Source: Bacteroidales bacterium
GTDB lineage: Bacteria > Bacteroidota > Bacteroidia > Bacteroidales > UBA3824
Assembly (NCBI GenBank): GCA_017544805.1
Contig: JAFYDK010000037.1
Coordinates: 1-52,266, forward strand
DNA length: 52,266 nt
Direction: 5' to 3'
The notes beneath the pieces were generated by a model. The model did not search any database and had not been told where the DNA came from. It worked only from the letters and a program-made list of their open reading frames with translations. This document shows positions 25,622 to 33,668 of this stretch, piece after piece (position 1 is the stretch's first letter; every line of letters begins with the position of its first letter). Position numbers and translations under genes: made by a program.

Positions 25622-26263
25622 TTAACTTAAAAATTTGTAATAATACGCACCTTTTTTACTGCTCAAGGTTTCTTTTTCGTCCAAACGAACTAATTTGCCC
25701 GTTGAAAGGACTTTTTTCCTGAAATTAGCAGAGTCAAACTCCTTAAAGAAAATTGCGCTGTAAAGTCTTTGAAGTTGAGAAAGCGTAAATTTTTCGGGCA
25801 GGAGTTCATGTCCGATTAAATCCGTAAACGCTACTGACTGAAGCTTTTCCAACGAAGCTTTTATCATCTCTGAATGGTCAAAAATCATTTCCGGAAGTTT
25901 TGAAATCTCCCACCAATGACCACCTTTTTCTCTAACCAAGTTTTTATCCTGTTCGGAAATCCTAATCAATGCAAAAAATGCCTGACTGATAACTCTTCCG
26001 CCGCTGTCCCTATCAGGCTCGGAAAATGCTCTGACCTGCTGCATATATATATTTTCTAAGCCGACAGTTGTTTTTAATACTCTTACAGCTGCCTGCTCCA
26101 AAGATTCTTCCGGCTTCAAAAAACCACCCATTAGTGACCAACGTCCGTAATTAGGAGCCACAAGCCTAGGACACAAAAGTATTTTCAATTCCTGATCTTC
26201 ATAACCGAATATCACGCAATCAACTGATACTAAATACTTCGGTTCGTTTAAATATGTTTCCAA
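25622..26263 (-). CDS. Nudix-related transcriptional regulator (NrtR/AraR-like)
   Basis: A 213-residue protein with an N-terminal Nudix fold (about 8-140) and a C-terminal winged-helix domain (about 150-210, LTLSQ-like FTLSQLQRLYSAIF). The Nudix box starts at Gly47 (GGFLKPEESLEQAAV) but the REUxEE core reads R61-V-L-K-T-T, so the metal-binding glutamates are lost. This pairing is typical of Nudix-related regulators that sense NAD derivatives or sugars (NrtR, Bacteroides AraR) rather than hydrolyse nucleotides. The effector and targets cannot be told; regulating its own operon with the rhomboid is possible. A -7 box TAATTTTGC lies upstream (26301-26293). Confidence 0.88.
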   Translation of the reverse strand: METYLNEPKYLVSVDCVIFGYEDQELKILLCPRLVAPNYGRWSLMGGFLKPEESLEQAAVRVLKTTVGLENIYMQQVRAFSEPDRDSGGRVISQAFFALIRISEQDKNLVREKGGHWWEISKLPEMIFDHSEMIKASLEKLQSVAFTDLIGHELLPEKFTLSQLQRLYSAIFFKEFDSANFRKKVLSTGKLVRLDEKETLSSKKGAYYYKFLS

Positions 26264-26374
26264 AATACGTTTTTTTAAATTTTATAACGGTTGCAAAATT
26301 AAAAAAAAAACAGCAAGAAATTAATTTTAACTATTTTTTTCAACAGAAATTGCAGCAATATTGTTGAAATTATT

Positions 26375-26383
26375 TAATTTTGC
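26375..26383 (+). promoter_or_regulatory. -7 element for pyrBI
   Basis: TAATTTTGC matches TAnnTTTGC exactly, about 73 bases before the pyrB ATG. ATTG at 26349-26352 is a weak -33 candidate at 22 bases. The leader has no obvious pyrimidine attenuator hairpin. Confidence 0.45.
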
Positions 26384-26455
26384 TAAAACTAAAAAGGTTT
26401 TTGTAATGTAAAAATTACTTTTGATTTTCAACACTATAATTTTTTTAAAAGTTAA

Positions 26456-27367
26456 ATGGAACAAAAAAGTCTAATATCCGTTACTGATTTTTCGACAGAA
26501 GAAATTATCAGAATACTGGAAATAGCAGAGGAGTTTGAAAAAACTCCTTGCCCACATCTTCTTGACGGAAAAGTGGTTGCAACATTGTTTTTTGAACCCT
26601 CCACAAGAACGCGTCTATCTTTTGAAAGCGCAATCAACCGTATGGGCGGTCGAGTAATCGGTTTTTCAGACCCCAACATTTCAAGCGTTTCCAAAGGCGA
26701 AACATTAAAAGACACGATTAGGATAGTATCAAATTATTGCGATTTAATCGTAATGCGGCATCCCTTAGAGGGAAGTTCGAGATACGCAAGCGAGGTCGCA
26801 ACGGTTCCTGTTATCAATGCCGGTGACGGTGCGCATCAACATCCGACCCAAACACTTTTGGATATGTATTCCATAAAAAAAACTCAAGGGCGTTTGGAAA
26901 ATATCAATATTTTCATGGTCGGCGATTTGAAATACGGACGCACGGTACATTCTTTAGTTCAGGCCATGTCGCCGTTCAATCCGACCTTCCACTTCATCTC
27001 CCACCCAAAACTCAGAATGCCTCAAGAATATTTGGAATTCCTTGACAAAAAGAAAGTTAAATATTACGAACACGAACAATTCACTGACATACTCTCACAA
27101 GCTGACATCATTTACATGACCAGAGTTCAAAGGGAAAGATTTCAAGATTTGATGGAATACGAAAAAACCAAAGATTTGTACATACTGCACAATTCGATGT
27201 TAGAGAATACCAAATCAACGATGAAAATTCTTCACCCGCTACCGAGAATCAACGAAATTCCGCAAGAAGTGGATTCAAATCCGAAAGCATATTATTTTGA
27301 ACAGGCTTTGAACGGAGTTTTTGCCCGCCAAGCGGTGATTTCATACGTTTTAGGTCTTAAAAAATAA
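26456..27367 (+). CDS. pyrB: Aspartate carbamoyltransferase, catalytic subunit
   Basis: A 303-residue enzyme joining carbamoyl phosphate and aspartate in de novo pyrimidine synthesis. It has the carbamoyl-phosphate motif [13 protein letters not shown] (about residues 44-56), [14 protein letters not shown], the [15 protein letters not shown] segment and HPLPRINEI near the C-terminus. Length is normal. It is followed after 38 bases by the regulatory subunit gene pyrI, which is frameshifted here. Confidence 0.96.
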   Translation: MEQKSLISVTDFSTEEIIRILEIAEEFEKTPCPHLLDGKVVATLFFEPSTRTRLSFESAINRMGGRVIGFSDPNISSVSKGETLKDTIRIVSNYCDLIVMRHPLEGSSRYASEVATVPVINAGDGAHQHPTQTLLDMYSIKKTQGRLENINIFMVGDLKYGRTVHSLVQAMSPFNPTFHFISHPKLRMPQEYLEFLDKKKVKYYEHEQFTDILSQADIIYMTRVQRERFQDLMEYEKTKDLYILHNSMLENTKSTMKILHPLPRINEIPQEVDSNPKAYYFEQALNGVFARQAVISYVLGLKK

Positions 27368-27405
27368 AAATTCAATTGAAGTCTAATTCATAATTTTTTT
27401 GGAAA

Positions 27406-27860
27406 ATGGATAAATCAGAATTGAAAGTCAGTGCGATAAAAGACGGCATCGTAATCGATCATATACCGGCAAGGATTTGTTTAAAGTTATTAAAATTCTA
27501 AACCTTGAAAGTGTTGATAATCAAGTAACTTTCGGAACAAATTTGGACAGTAAAAAACTCGGCAAAAAAGCGATTATAAAAGTTTCTGACAAGTTTTTTC
27601 AGGACAGCGAAATCAATAAAATTGCTTTGATTGCCCCTAATGCCAATCTTAACATCATAAAAAATTACGAAGTTGTTGAAAAAAGTTCAGTAGAACTTCC
27701 GCAAACAATAAAAGGTATCTGTAAGTGTATGAATCCCAAATGTATAACAAATTCAGAACCGATGCAGACAAAATTTGATGTTATCTCACAATGTCCACCG
27801 GCTCTGAGATGTTTTTATTGCGGCAAAGTTACCGACCAAGAACATTTTGTAATTATTTAA
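27406..27860 (+). pseudogene. pyrI: Aspartate carbamoyltransferase regulatory subunit, frameshifted near 27470
   Basis: PyrI transmits ATP/CTP allosteric signals to PyrB. The ATG at 27406 opens a frame reading MDKSELKVSAIKDG, then VIDHIPA, the family's N-terminus, but it runs to a stop at 27499-27501. The rest of PyrI continues in another frame (KDLFKVIKILNLE onward) with no gap in homology: TFGTNLDSKKLGKK, NYEVVEK, and the zinc cysteines in CKCMNPKC and RCFYC. Adding one base within GCAAGG at about 27469-27474 joins the two parts with normal family spacing. The downstream part alone (TTG at 27477, 127 residues) lacks the first allosteric-site strand. It is either a real single-base loss, a sequencing error, or, less likely, programmed frameshifting. 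Confidence 0.85.
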
Positions 27861-27866
27861 AAAAAT

Positions 27867-29225
27867 TTACAATTTGAAATTCTTATATCCTTTCAACCTT
27901 CTGGGAAGATAAAAATCAAAAGAAAGATAATAAATATTCTTAGGAGGTTGAATTGCATTTTGATAATTATAAAATTTATAACCGCTTGATAATCCGATAT
28001 ATCTGCCTCGCAAATACATTCCGATTATAGGCGAATGAAAGTTTTGCCGTTGAGGTTTCATATCAACGGCGCCATCAAATTTTCCACTACAAAAAGCAAA
28101 TTGATACGCCAAATTGAAACCGAATTCGCCTTTAATCCCGGAAAAAACCGGAAATCGTTTTTCCAATATTAAATGAAAAAACGTAAGTTTCTCCCTCAAC
28201 TGATAATAATAATTATCACTAATTTTTTCAAGACAGCGCATATATTCGGGACGGAAAGAAAATCCGAGATAAATAGCCGTTTTGGTTTTGTTTTCATGCA
28301 CGCCGAAATTGAGTCCGACTCTTGCCTCATGTTTGGCAAATTCGTTAAACTCTGAAAACGAAAATCTCTTAATAATAAACGGTTTATAAGATTTCACACC
28401 AAGTTTTTCCAACTCTCTACGGCATTTGGAATTGTCGGTAAAAGTGCTAACATCTTTCAACGAATAACCGTATTTTTCTTCCCTTTGCGACAAATCAAAA
28501 CCTAAATCTTTCAAATATTTCAACGTTTCATCGTCGGAATATGCAGCGGCATAAACCAAAGGATCGCAAAGTTTAGTGTCAGCACCGGCAGCAACAAGAA
28601 TTTTTACGGCTTCAATATTTTTTCTGCAAAGAGCAACCGAAAGAGCCGTATGATTTTGAAAAACTTTGTTAATATCGGCACCTTTAGACAAAAGCATTTT
28701 TAAGGTTGCCGTATCGCCCTCGTATGCAGCCGTTTGCAAAGGTGTTGCTTGCGCTGAACCTTTATTGAGGTCAGCACCGTGAAAAATCAAAACTTCGGCA
28801 CACTCCAAAAAACCGAATTTAACGGCATAATACAAAGCCGTTTTGTGATTTTCGTCCTCAAAATTAACGTTTGTAATATCATAAAGTAAAAGTAAATCCG
28901 CAATTCTCGGCATATTTTTCAAAACCGAAGCATGAAGCGCAGGCGGCTCGCTATCAAAAAGAGGATTTAAGTTAGGATTTGCACCGTTTTCCATCAAAAG
29001 TCTGATAATCTGTTCGTTACCAATGTCTGCGGCATACATCAAAGCCGTATAACCGCTGTTATCAAAAACATTCGGATCCCAAGAACGGTTCAAATAATGC
29101 TTAACTTGCTCAACATCATTCTGTTGAACACTATAAACCAACGGATCTTCCTGCGAAAAACTTTTAAACGAAAAAAGCATAAACGCAGAAAAAAACATCA
29201 ACACTTTAGAAAATCTGAAAATCAT
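27867..29225 (-). CDS. Exported ankyrin-repeat protein with C-terminal beta-rich domain
   Basis: About 452 residues. A signal peptide (FSKVLMFFSAFMLFSFKSFSQ) is followed by six or so ankyrin repeats (about 25-260), with typical units such as GYTALMYAADIGNEQIIRLL and GDTATLKMLLSKGADINK. The last ~150 residues are rich in alternating aromatic/polar residues (YYQLREKLTFFHLILEKRFP, LSFDFYLPRRL), as in outer-membrane or surface beta structures. The start (29225, or ATG 29231) lies inside the 3' end of the upstream nitrilase gene, so translation is probably coupled. Function unknown; ankyrins suggest protein binding in the periplasm. Confidence 0.8.
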   Translation of the reverse strand: MIFRFSKVLMFFSAFMLFSFKSFSQEDPLVYSVQQNDVEQVKHYLNRSWDPNVFDNSGYTALMYAADIGNEQIIRLLMENGANPNLNPLFDSEPPALHASVLKNMPRIADLLLLYDITNVNFEDENHKTALYYAVKFGFLECAEVLIFHGADLNKGSAQATPLQTAAYEGDTATLKMLLSKGADINKVFQNHTALSVALCRKNIEAVKILVAAGADTKLCDPLVYAAAYSDDETLKYLKDLGFDLSQREEKYGYSLKDVSTFTDNSKCRRELEKLGVKSYKPFIIKRFSFSEFNEFAKHEARVGLNFGVHENKTKTAIYLGFSFRPEYMRCLEKISDNYYYQLREKLTFFHLILEKRFPVFSGIKGEFGFNLAYQFAFCSGKFDGAVDMKPQRQNFHSPIIGMYLRGRYIGLSSGYKFYNYQNAIQPPKNIYYLSFDFYLPRRLKGYKNFKL

Positions 29226-29937
29226 CTGCATCTGATAAATATTTTTTGTGCTTTCTGTATTCAGAAAGTTGCTGTTTGTCCAATTCATAAAACATAACTC
29301 TTTGACCTTCAGGCATTTTAGCAAGGAGTTTTCCCTCTGCTGAAAATATTTTTGAGCCGCCTAACGCATTGGAATTTATCGCAAAAGAAACGTTTTCCAA
29401 AGCCCGTGCGCCAAGCAATAAATCTCTATCAAACTCCCTGACCTTCGGCCACTGCGAAACACAAATAAGCGCATCGTAAGGTTTTCGCTTGTCGCTTTGA
29501 CGACACCAAACAGGAAATCTCAAGTCATAACAGATTACGGCTCTGAAAATTATGCCGGAGATTTCAAAATCCAAAATCTCCTTGCCCGGCTCAACGGAAG
29601 TTTTTTCAAAAAGTCCGAACAAATGCCTTTTGTCCACGAAATAAATTCTACCATCCTCTGTTACAACGCAAAAACGGTTGAAAAATTTTCCCTCTGTCTC
29701 CAAATAAAAACTACCGCAAATAGAAATTTTGTATTTCAAAGCATTTTGTTTCATAAAATCCAAAACCTTTCCGCCTGAAATTTTAGTTGTCCCGTCAATA
29801 TTCCAACCCGTATCAAAGGCCTCGGGCAAAATCCAAAAATCGCTTTCCTTAGCATAAGTTTCTAACAATTCAGAAACCTCTTCAAGCGGAATCCTCCCGT
29901 TTTCCTTATCCGTAGACTCTGTTATAACTACTCTCAC
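29206..29937 (-). CDS. Carbon-nitrogen hydrolase (nitrilase superfamily, omega-amidase-like)
   Basis: A 243-residue cytosolic amidase. The catalytic Glu-Lys-Cys triad is visible: Glu in WILPEAFDTGW, Lys in VDKRHLFGLFE and Cys in AVICYDLRFPVWCR. The short length and DLRFP motif fit the YafV/omega-amidase branch, which deamidates alpha-ketoglutaramate and related compounds. I propose the GTG at 29937, seven bases after an AAGGA site, giving MRVVITES; an ATG at 29982 would add a hydrophobic stretch not seen in the family. Its last 20 bases overlap the start of the ankyrin gene. Confidence 0.87.
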   Translation of the reverse strand: MRVVITESTDKENGRIPLEEVSELLETYAKESDFWILPEAFDTGWNIDGTTKISGGKVLDFMKQNALKYKISICGSFYLETEGKFFNRFCVVTEDGRIYFVDKRHLFGLFEKTSVEPGKEILDFEISGIIFRAVICYDLRFPVWCRQSDKRKPYDALICVSQWPKVREFDRDLLLGARALENVSFAINSNALGGSKIFSAEGKLLAKMPEGQRVMFYELDKQQLSEYRKHKKYLSDADDFQIF

Positions 29938-30054
29938 AATTTTTCCTTTTTTAAAAAAAAACAACGGCAGCAAAATATGCAATTCTTTTATTGAAAAAAA
30001 TTACATATCCTGCCGCCGCAAATTATTTTTTTATCTATAACGTATCTAAAAAAA

Positions 30055-30630
30055 TTATTTTACGCTGTCAATAGCAGAGCAAATCAAATTGAAAATATCA
30101 TTGATTTCGCCTATACCGTTGATTTCTACGGCTTTATTCTGCTTTCTGTAATAGTCGGCAACAGGCAAAGTCTGCTCGTTGTAAACTTTTATACGGTTTT
30201 CGATAACATTAACATCGGCATCATCAGCACGACCTGAATCTTTTGCACGGTTCAAAAGACGTGCTACCAACGTGTCGTGGTCTGCATTAAGGCAAAGGAA
30301 AGTATCAAGTTTAAGACCTTTTTTCTCAAACATTTCATCAAGAGCTTCAGCTTGTTTTACGGTACGGGGAAATCCGTCGTAAAGAATGCCTTCTGCGTTG
30401 ATGTTTTCATCAACTTTCTTTTCCAACATATTGATAATCAATTCATCGGGAATCAACTGACCTTTTTCCATATAAGCTTTGGCTTTGATGCCGAGTTCAG
30501 TACCTTTAGAGGTTTCTTCCCTTAAAATATCGCCCGTAGAAATATGTACGAGGTTGTATTTTTTCTCAATCAAAGCAGATTGAGTGCCTTTGCCCACGCC
30601 GGGGGCTCCGAAGATTGCTATGTTTAACAT
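30055..30630 (-). CDS. adk: Adenylate kinase
   Basis: A 191-residue cytosolic enzyme interconverting 2 ADP with ATP and AMP. It has the P-loop GAPGVGKGTQSALIEKKYNL (residues 8-27), the AMP-binding STGDILREE, the YDGFPRTVKQAEAL motif and RADDADVNVIENRIKVY. The lid is short and lacks a zinc-finger insert, as in the short-lid type. It has its own promoter whose -33 box overlaps the mtgA stop codon. Confidence 0.96.
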   Translation of the reverse strand: MLNIAIFGAPGVGKGTQSALIEKKYNLVHISTGDILREETSKGTELGIKAKAYMEKGQLIPDELIINMLEKKVDENINAEGILYDGFPRTVKQAEALDEMFEKKGLKLDTFLCLNADHDTLVARLLNRAKDSGRADDADVNVIENRIKVYNEQTLPVADYYRKQNKAVEINGIGEINDIFNLICSAIDSVK

Positions 30631-30664
30631 TTTAGTATATAATTTTTTTTAATAATTTTTTACT

Positions 30665-30697
30665 GCAAATTTATAAATTTTTTTTTCGTTTTTCAAA
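30665..30697 (-). promoter_or_regulatory. Promoter for adk
   Basis: On the minus strand, TTTG at 30697-30694, exactly 20 bases, then TAAATTTGC at 30673-30665, 34 bases before the adk ATG. The TTTG shares bases with the TGA stop of mtgA. Confidence 0.7.
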
Positions 30698-31388
30698 ATT
30701 CCAAATTGCCCATTTTAGGCATTAACTCCATAATTTTTGCCTGACGGTTTTTCGTATAATCAGAGGGGCGTTCAACGTGATAAATTATCGGATTCGGCAA
30801 ACAAGCTGCTATCAAAGCGCATTGTGCTTTAGTAAGTTTTTCCGCCTTAACTTTAAAAAACTTTTCGGCGGCTTTTTCCACACCGTAAACACCATCGCCG
30901 GTTTCGATTACGTTAAGATAAACCTCCATTATCCGCTTTTTACCCCAAATAAATTCTATTAAAACCGTTAAATAAGCTTCATGGGCTTTGCGAAAATAAC
31001 TCCTTATCGGAAACCAAAAAACATTTTTGGCACACTGCTGACTTATCGTGCTGCCACCGCGAAGTTTTTTCCCTTTCCGATGGTCTTCAATGGCTTTTTT
31101 AATATTAGCCATAGAAAAACCGCTGTGTTTTAGGAAAAGGTTGTCCTCCGAAGAAATTACGGCACGAACCATATCCGGGGAAATTTTTTCAAAACTTACC
31201 CAAGTTTTTTCCGGCATTTTGAAATTTCCGTTCTCAAAAAACCTTTGCAACATAAGCGGCGTATAATATACCGGCACAAATTTATAAAGTATTACAAAAT
31301 ATACCGGCCAGATAAAAACCGCAACTGCAAAGCATAAAAAGAAAATTTTTAAAAACCTGAAAATCTTCTTTTTAAGAGGTTTTTCCAT
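30693..31388 (-). CDS. mtgA: Monofunctional biosynthetic peptidoglycan transglycosylase
   Basis: A 231-residue GT51 glycosyltransferase that polymerises lipid II into glycan strands. It has one N-terminal transmembrane helix (about 11-33) and the family motifs VISSEDNLFLKHSGFS (catalytic Glu) and GGSTISQQCAKNVFW (about 105-120), then KRIMEVYLNVIETGDGVYG. There is no transpeptidase domain. Its ATG shares one base with the hpt stop codon (TAATG), showing translational coupling. Confidence 0.95.
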   Translation of the reverse strand: MEKPLKKKIFRFLKIFFLCFAVAVFIWPVYFVILYKFVPVYYTPLMLQRFFENGNFKMPEKTWVSFEKISPDMVRAVISSEDNLFLKHSGFSMANIKKAIEDHRKGKKLRGGSTISQQCAKNVFWFPIRSYFRKAHEAYLTVLIEFIWGKKRIMEVYLNVIETGDGVYGVEKAAEKFFKVKAEKLTKAQCALIAACLPNPIIYHVERPSDYTKNRQAKIMELMPKMGNLEF

Positions 31389-31930
31389 TATTTGACTATC
31401 GTATAAATTTCAGGCAAATTTCTTCCATAACCGTCATAATCAAGACCGTAACCCAAAATAAAATCATTAGGAATACTAAATCCGATATAATCGACTTTGA
31501 AATCCTCTCTGAAACTCTCCGGTTTGAAAATAAGACTTGCAATTCTAATACTTGCAGGATTTTTTTCTCTTAACTGTCCTAAAATGGATTTCATTGTAAA
31601 ACCGGTGTCCACAATATCCTCGATTATAACAACGTCCTTGCCCGAAATATCAGCGTTAAGACCGATTAATTCCTTAACAACGCCCGTTGAAGTCGTTCCT
31701 TGGTAAGAAGCAACTTTCACAAATTGTATTGTACACGGTACTTTAATGTTTTTCATAAGGTCGGAGGCAAACATAAAAACCCCGTTCAAAACCCCGATAA
31801 AAAATATTTCTTTTCCGTTATAATCAGCATTTATTCTGTCAGCTAAATTTTTAACAGTTTTTTTTATCTCATTTTCGCTGATACTTACGGAAAATTTCTT
31901 ATCTTTGACGGCTATTTCATTCATCATTTT
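31388..31930 (-). CDS. hpt: Hypoxanthine phosphoribosyltransferase
   Basis: A 180-residue purine salvage enzyme making IMP/GMP from hypoxanthine or guanine and PRPP. The PRPP motif is VVIIEDIVDTGFTM; FFIGVLNGVFMFASDLM and VKVASYQGTTSTG are also typical. The start is set at 31930 because a consensus -7 box (TAACTTTGC, minus strand 31974-31966) overlaps the longer alternative start at 31969. It leads an hpt-mtgA pair with a TAATG junction. Confidence 0.94.
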   Translation of the reverse strand, partial: KMMNEIAVKDKKFSVSISENEIKKTVKNLADRINADYNGKEIFFIGVLNGVFMFASDLMKNIKVPCTIQFVKVASYQGTTSTGVVKELIGLNADISGKDVVIIEDIVDTGFTMKSILGQLREKNPASIRIASLIFKPESFREDFKVDYIGFSIPNDFILGYGLDYDGYGRNLPEIYTIVK

Positions 31931-31965
31931 GCTTATTGCGTTTGTGATTAAAATAAAAAGACAGC

Positions 31966-31974
31966 GCAAAGTTA
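31966..31974 (-). promoter_or_regulatory. -7 element for hpt-mtgA
   Basis: Minus strand TAACTTTGC, exact consensus, 35 bases before the ATG at 31930. No good -33 TTTG at 20 bases. It lies back to back with the purE leader. Confidence 0.5.
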
Positions 31975-32014
31975 AATAATTTTAGGCAAATACAATAAAA
32001 AATTATTATAAAAA

Positions 32015-32527
32015 ATGACACCTTTAGTAAGTATTATCATGGGAAGTACCTCTGACATGCCCGTAATGCAAGAGGCTGCACAATTTCTTAACGATATGCA
32101 GATTCCCTTTGAAATCAATGCGTTATCTGCGCATAGAACTCCTAAATTAGTGGCAGAATTTGCCGAAAATGCCGCACAAAAAGGCATTAAAGTTATAATC
32201 GCAGCAGCCGGAGGAGCTGCACATCTTCCCGGCGTTATCGCAGCTTCCACAACTTTGCCAGTTATCGGCGTTCCAATCAAAGCCTCAATGAGCATGGACG
32301 GTTGGGATTCTATACTTTCAATCATTCAAATGCCTCCCGGCATACCCGTAGCAACGGTTGGAATCAACGCTGCTAAAAATTCCGCAATTCTCGCCTGCCA
32401 AATTCTCGCATTAACAGACGAAAAAATTAAGGAAAAAATCAGCAATTTCAAAAACTCGTTAGCACAAAAAATCACAAAAGCAAACGAAGATTTAGCAAAA
32501 ATTAAATTTGATTATAAAACCAATTAA
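32015..32527 (+). CDS. purE: N5-carboxyaminoimidazole ribonucleotide mutase
   Basis: A 170-residue class I PurE that converts N5-CAIR to CAIR in purine synthesis. It has SIIMGSTSDMPVMQEAAQFL at the start, the SAHRTP motif (catalytic His, about residue 45), IAAAGGAAHLPGVIAA and IQMPPGIPVATVGI. Normal length. The esterase gene starts 10 bases after its stop, so they may be co-transcribed without an obvious functional link. PurK is not in the window. Confidence 0.95.
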   Translation: MTPLVSIIMGSTSDMPVMQEAAQFLNDMQIPFEINALSAHRTPKLVAEFAENAAQKGIKVIIAAAGGAAHLPGVIAASTTLPVIGVPIKASMSMDGWDSILSIIQMPPGIPVATVGINAAKNSAILACQILALTDEKIKEKISNFKNSLAQKITKANEDLAKIKFDYKTN

Positions 32528-32537
32528 TTTTAAGAAG

Positions 32538-33620
32538 ATGAAATTTTTTACGCTCTTTTTCACGTTATTAATTGGTTATCAAGCATTTGCACAAAAATAC
32601 ACTTTAGAGGCAAAACGTGATGTTTTACCCCAAAACTATAATTACTGGGTTTGTACTCCGCCCGATTACATCGGCAAAGATACTGTCAAAAACTTAAAAA
32701 ACGACACTATTAATATAGTAAGCGATAGTATTAAATGCGCGGACTCTGACACGGTAAAAAAATATCCGCTCGTAGTTTTTCTTCACGGAGCAAGTCTTTG
32801 CGGACGCGATTTGTATATGGTAAGACGTTACGGCTGTCTCAACGCCATTCAAATGGGTCGTGATATTAATGCCGTTATCATCGCACCTCAAAATCCGGGC
32901 GGTGCATGGAATCCTAAAAAGATTTCTGATATAATGGACTGGACCAAAGAGAATTACAACATTGACACCAACAGAATTTATGTTTTGGGAATGAGTCTCG
33001 GCGGTTACGGAACAATTGATTTTTGCGCCACGTATCCTGAAAAAGTTGCCGCAGCAATGGCACTTTGCGGTGGAAGTTCGGGCAAAGGAGAAATTCAAAA
33101 CCTCGGAAAACTGCCTTTCTGGATAATCCACGGCACAGCAGACAGACGTGTTGGAATCAGTTGCTCAAAAACAATCGTTGAAAAATTAGAAACCGCTCAA
33201 AACGATTCTCTTTTGATGTACACATGGCTCAAAGGCGGCAGTCACAGCGCACTTGCCAAACTTTTTTACATGAACAAAACCTACGAATGGCTGTTTTCGC
33301 ACTCTTTGGCGGATTCTTCAAGACAAGTTAATAGAAATTTTGAAGTTACAATGTCTGATTTACCGCACGCATACGAAAACATGGACAGATCAAAAAACAG
33401 AATTCACGTTATCGACCCTAACCCTTCAGCAGGAAAATACAACACGTATGCAAACGTAGACCTATCAAACTGCGAGGTTTGGACTGTCCGTCAAGGCGAT
33501 GTCTTGGTTAATATCGCCCGCGCAACACACACAACAGTAGACAGAATTTGTCAATTAAACGGAATTTCAAGAACTTCAATGCTCAGAATCGGCCAAAAAC
33601 TCAAAATCAGAGCAAAATAA
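32538..33620 (+). CDS. Secreted alpha/beta-hydrolase (esterase) with C-terminal LysM domain
   Basis: A 360-residue exported protein. A signal peptide (FFTLFFTLLIGYQAFA) precedes an alpha/beta-hydrolase of the phospholipase/feruloyl-esterase kind: VVFLHGASLCG, the nucleophile elbow GMSLGGYGTIDF (about residue 150), an acid in HGTADRRVG and His in GGSHSALAK. The last ~46 residues form a LysM domain (VWTVRQGDVLVNIARATH, then QLNGISRTS and RIGQKLKI) that should bind peptidoglycan or chitin-like glycans. The ATG at 32538 fits the signal peptide better than one inside purE. The combination suggests an ester-cleaving enzyme tethered to the cell wall. Confidence 0.88.
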   Translation: MKFFTLFFTLLIGYQAFAQKYTLEAKRDVLPQNYNYWVCTPPDYIGKDTVKNLKNDTINIVSDSIKCADSDTVKKYPLVVFLHGASLCGRDLYMVRRYGCLNAIQMGRDINAVIIAPQNPGGAWNPKKISDIMDWTKENYNIDTNRIYVLGMSLGGYGTIDFCATYPEKVAAAMALCGGSSGKGEIQNLGKLPFWIIHGTADRRVGISCSKTIVEKLETAQNDSLLMYTWLKGGSHSALAKLFYMNKTYEWLFSHSLADSSRQVNRNFEVTMSDLPHAYENMDRSKNRIHVIDPNPSAGKYNTYANVDLSNCEVWTVRQGDVLVNIARATHTTVDRICQLNGISRTSMLRIGQKLKIRAK

Positions 33621-33631
33621 ATTTTATCAGA

Positions 33632-33668
33632 AAAAAAAATCCCCGGCTAAAAAAGTCGGGGATTTTTT
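33632..33668. terminator. Bidirectional hairpin terminator
   Basis: AATCCCCGGCT pairs with AGTCGGGGATT (one G-T pair) around an A-rich loop, with an A run before and a T run after, between the convergent esterase and uvrA genes. Confidence 0.8.

Noticed and set aside
27477..27860. Treating the 127-residue frame from the TTG as a complete pyrI
   Set aside because: The upstream frame from 27406 carries the missing PyrI N-terminus, so this is the 3' part of a frameshifted gene.
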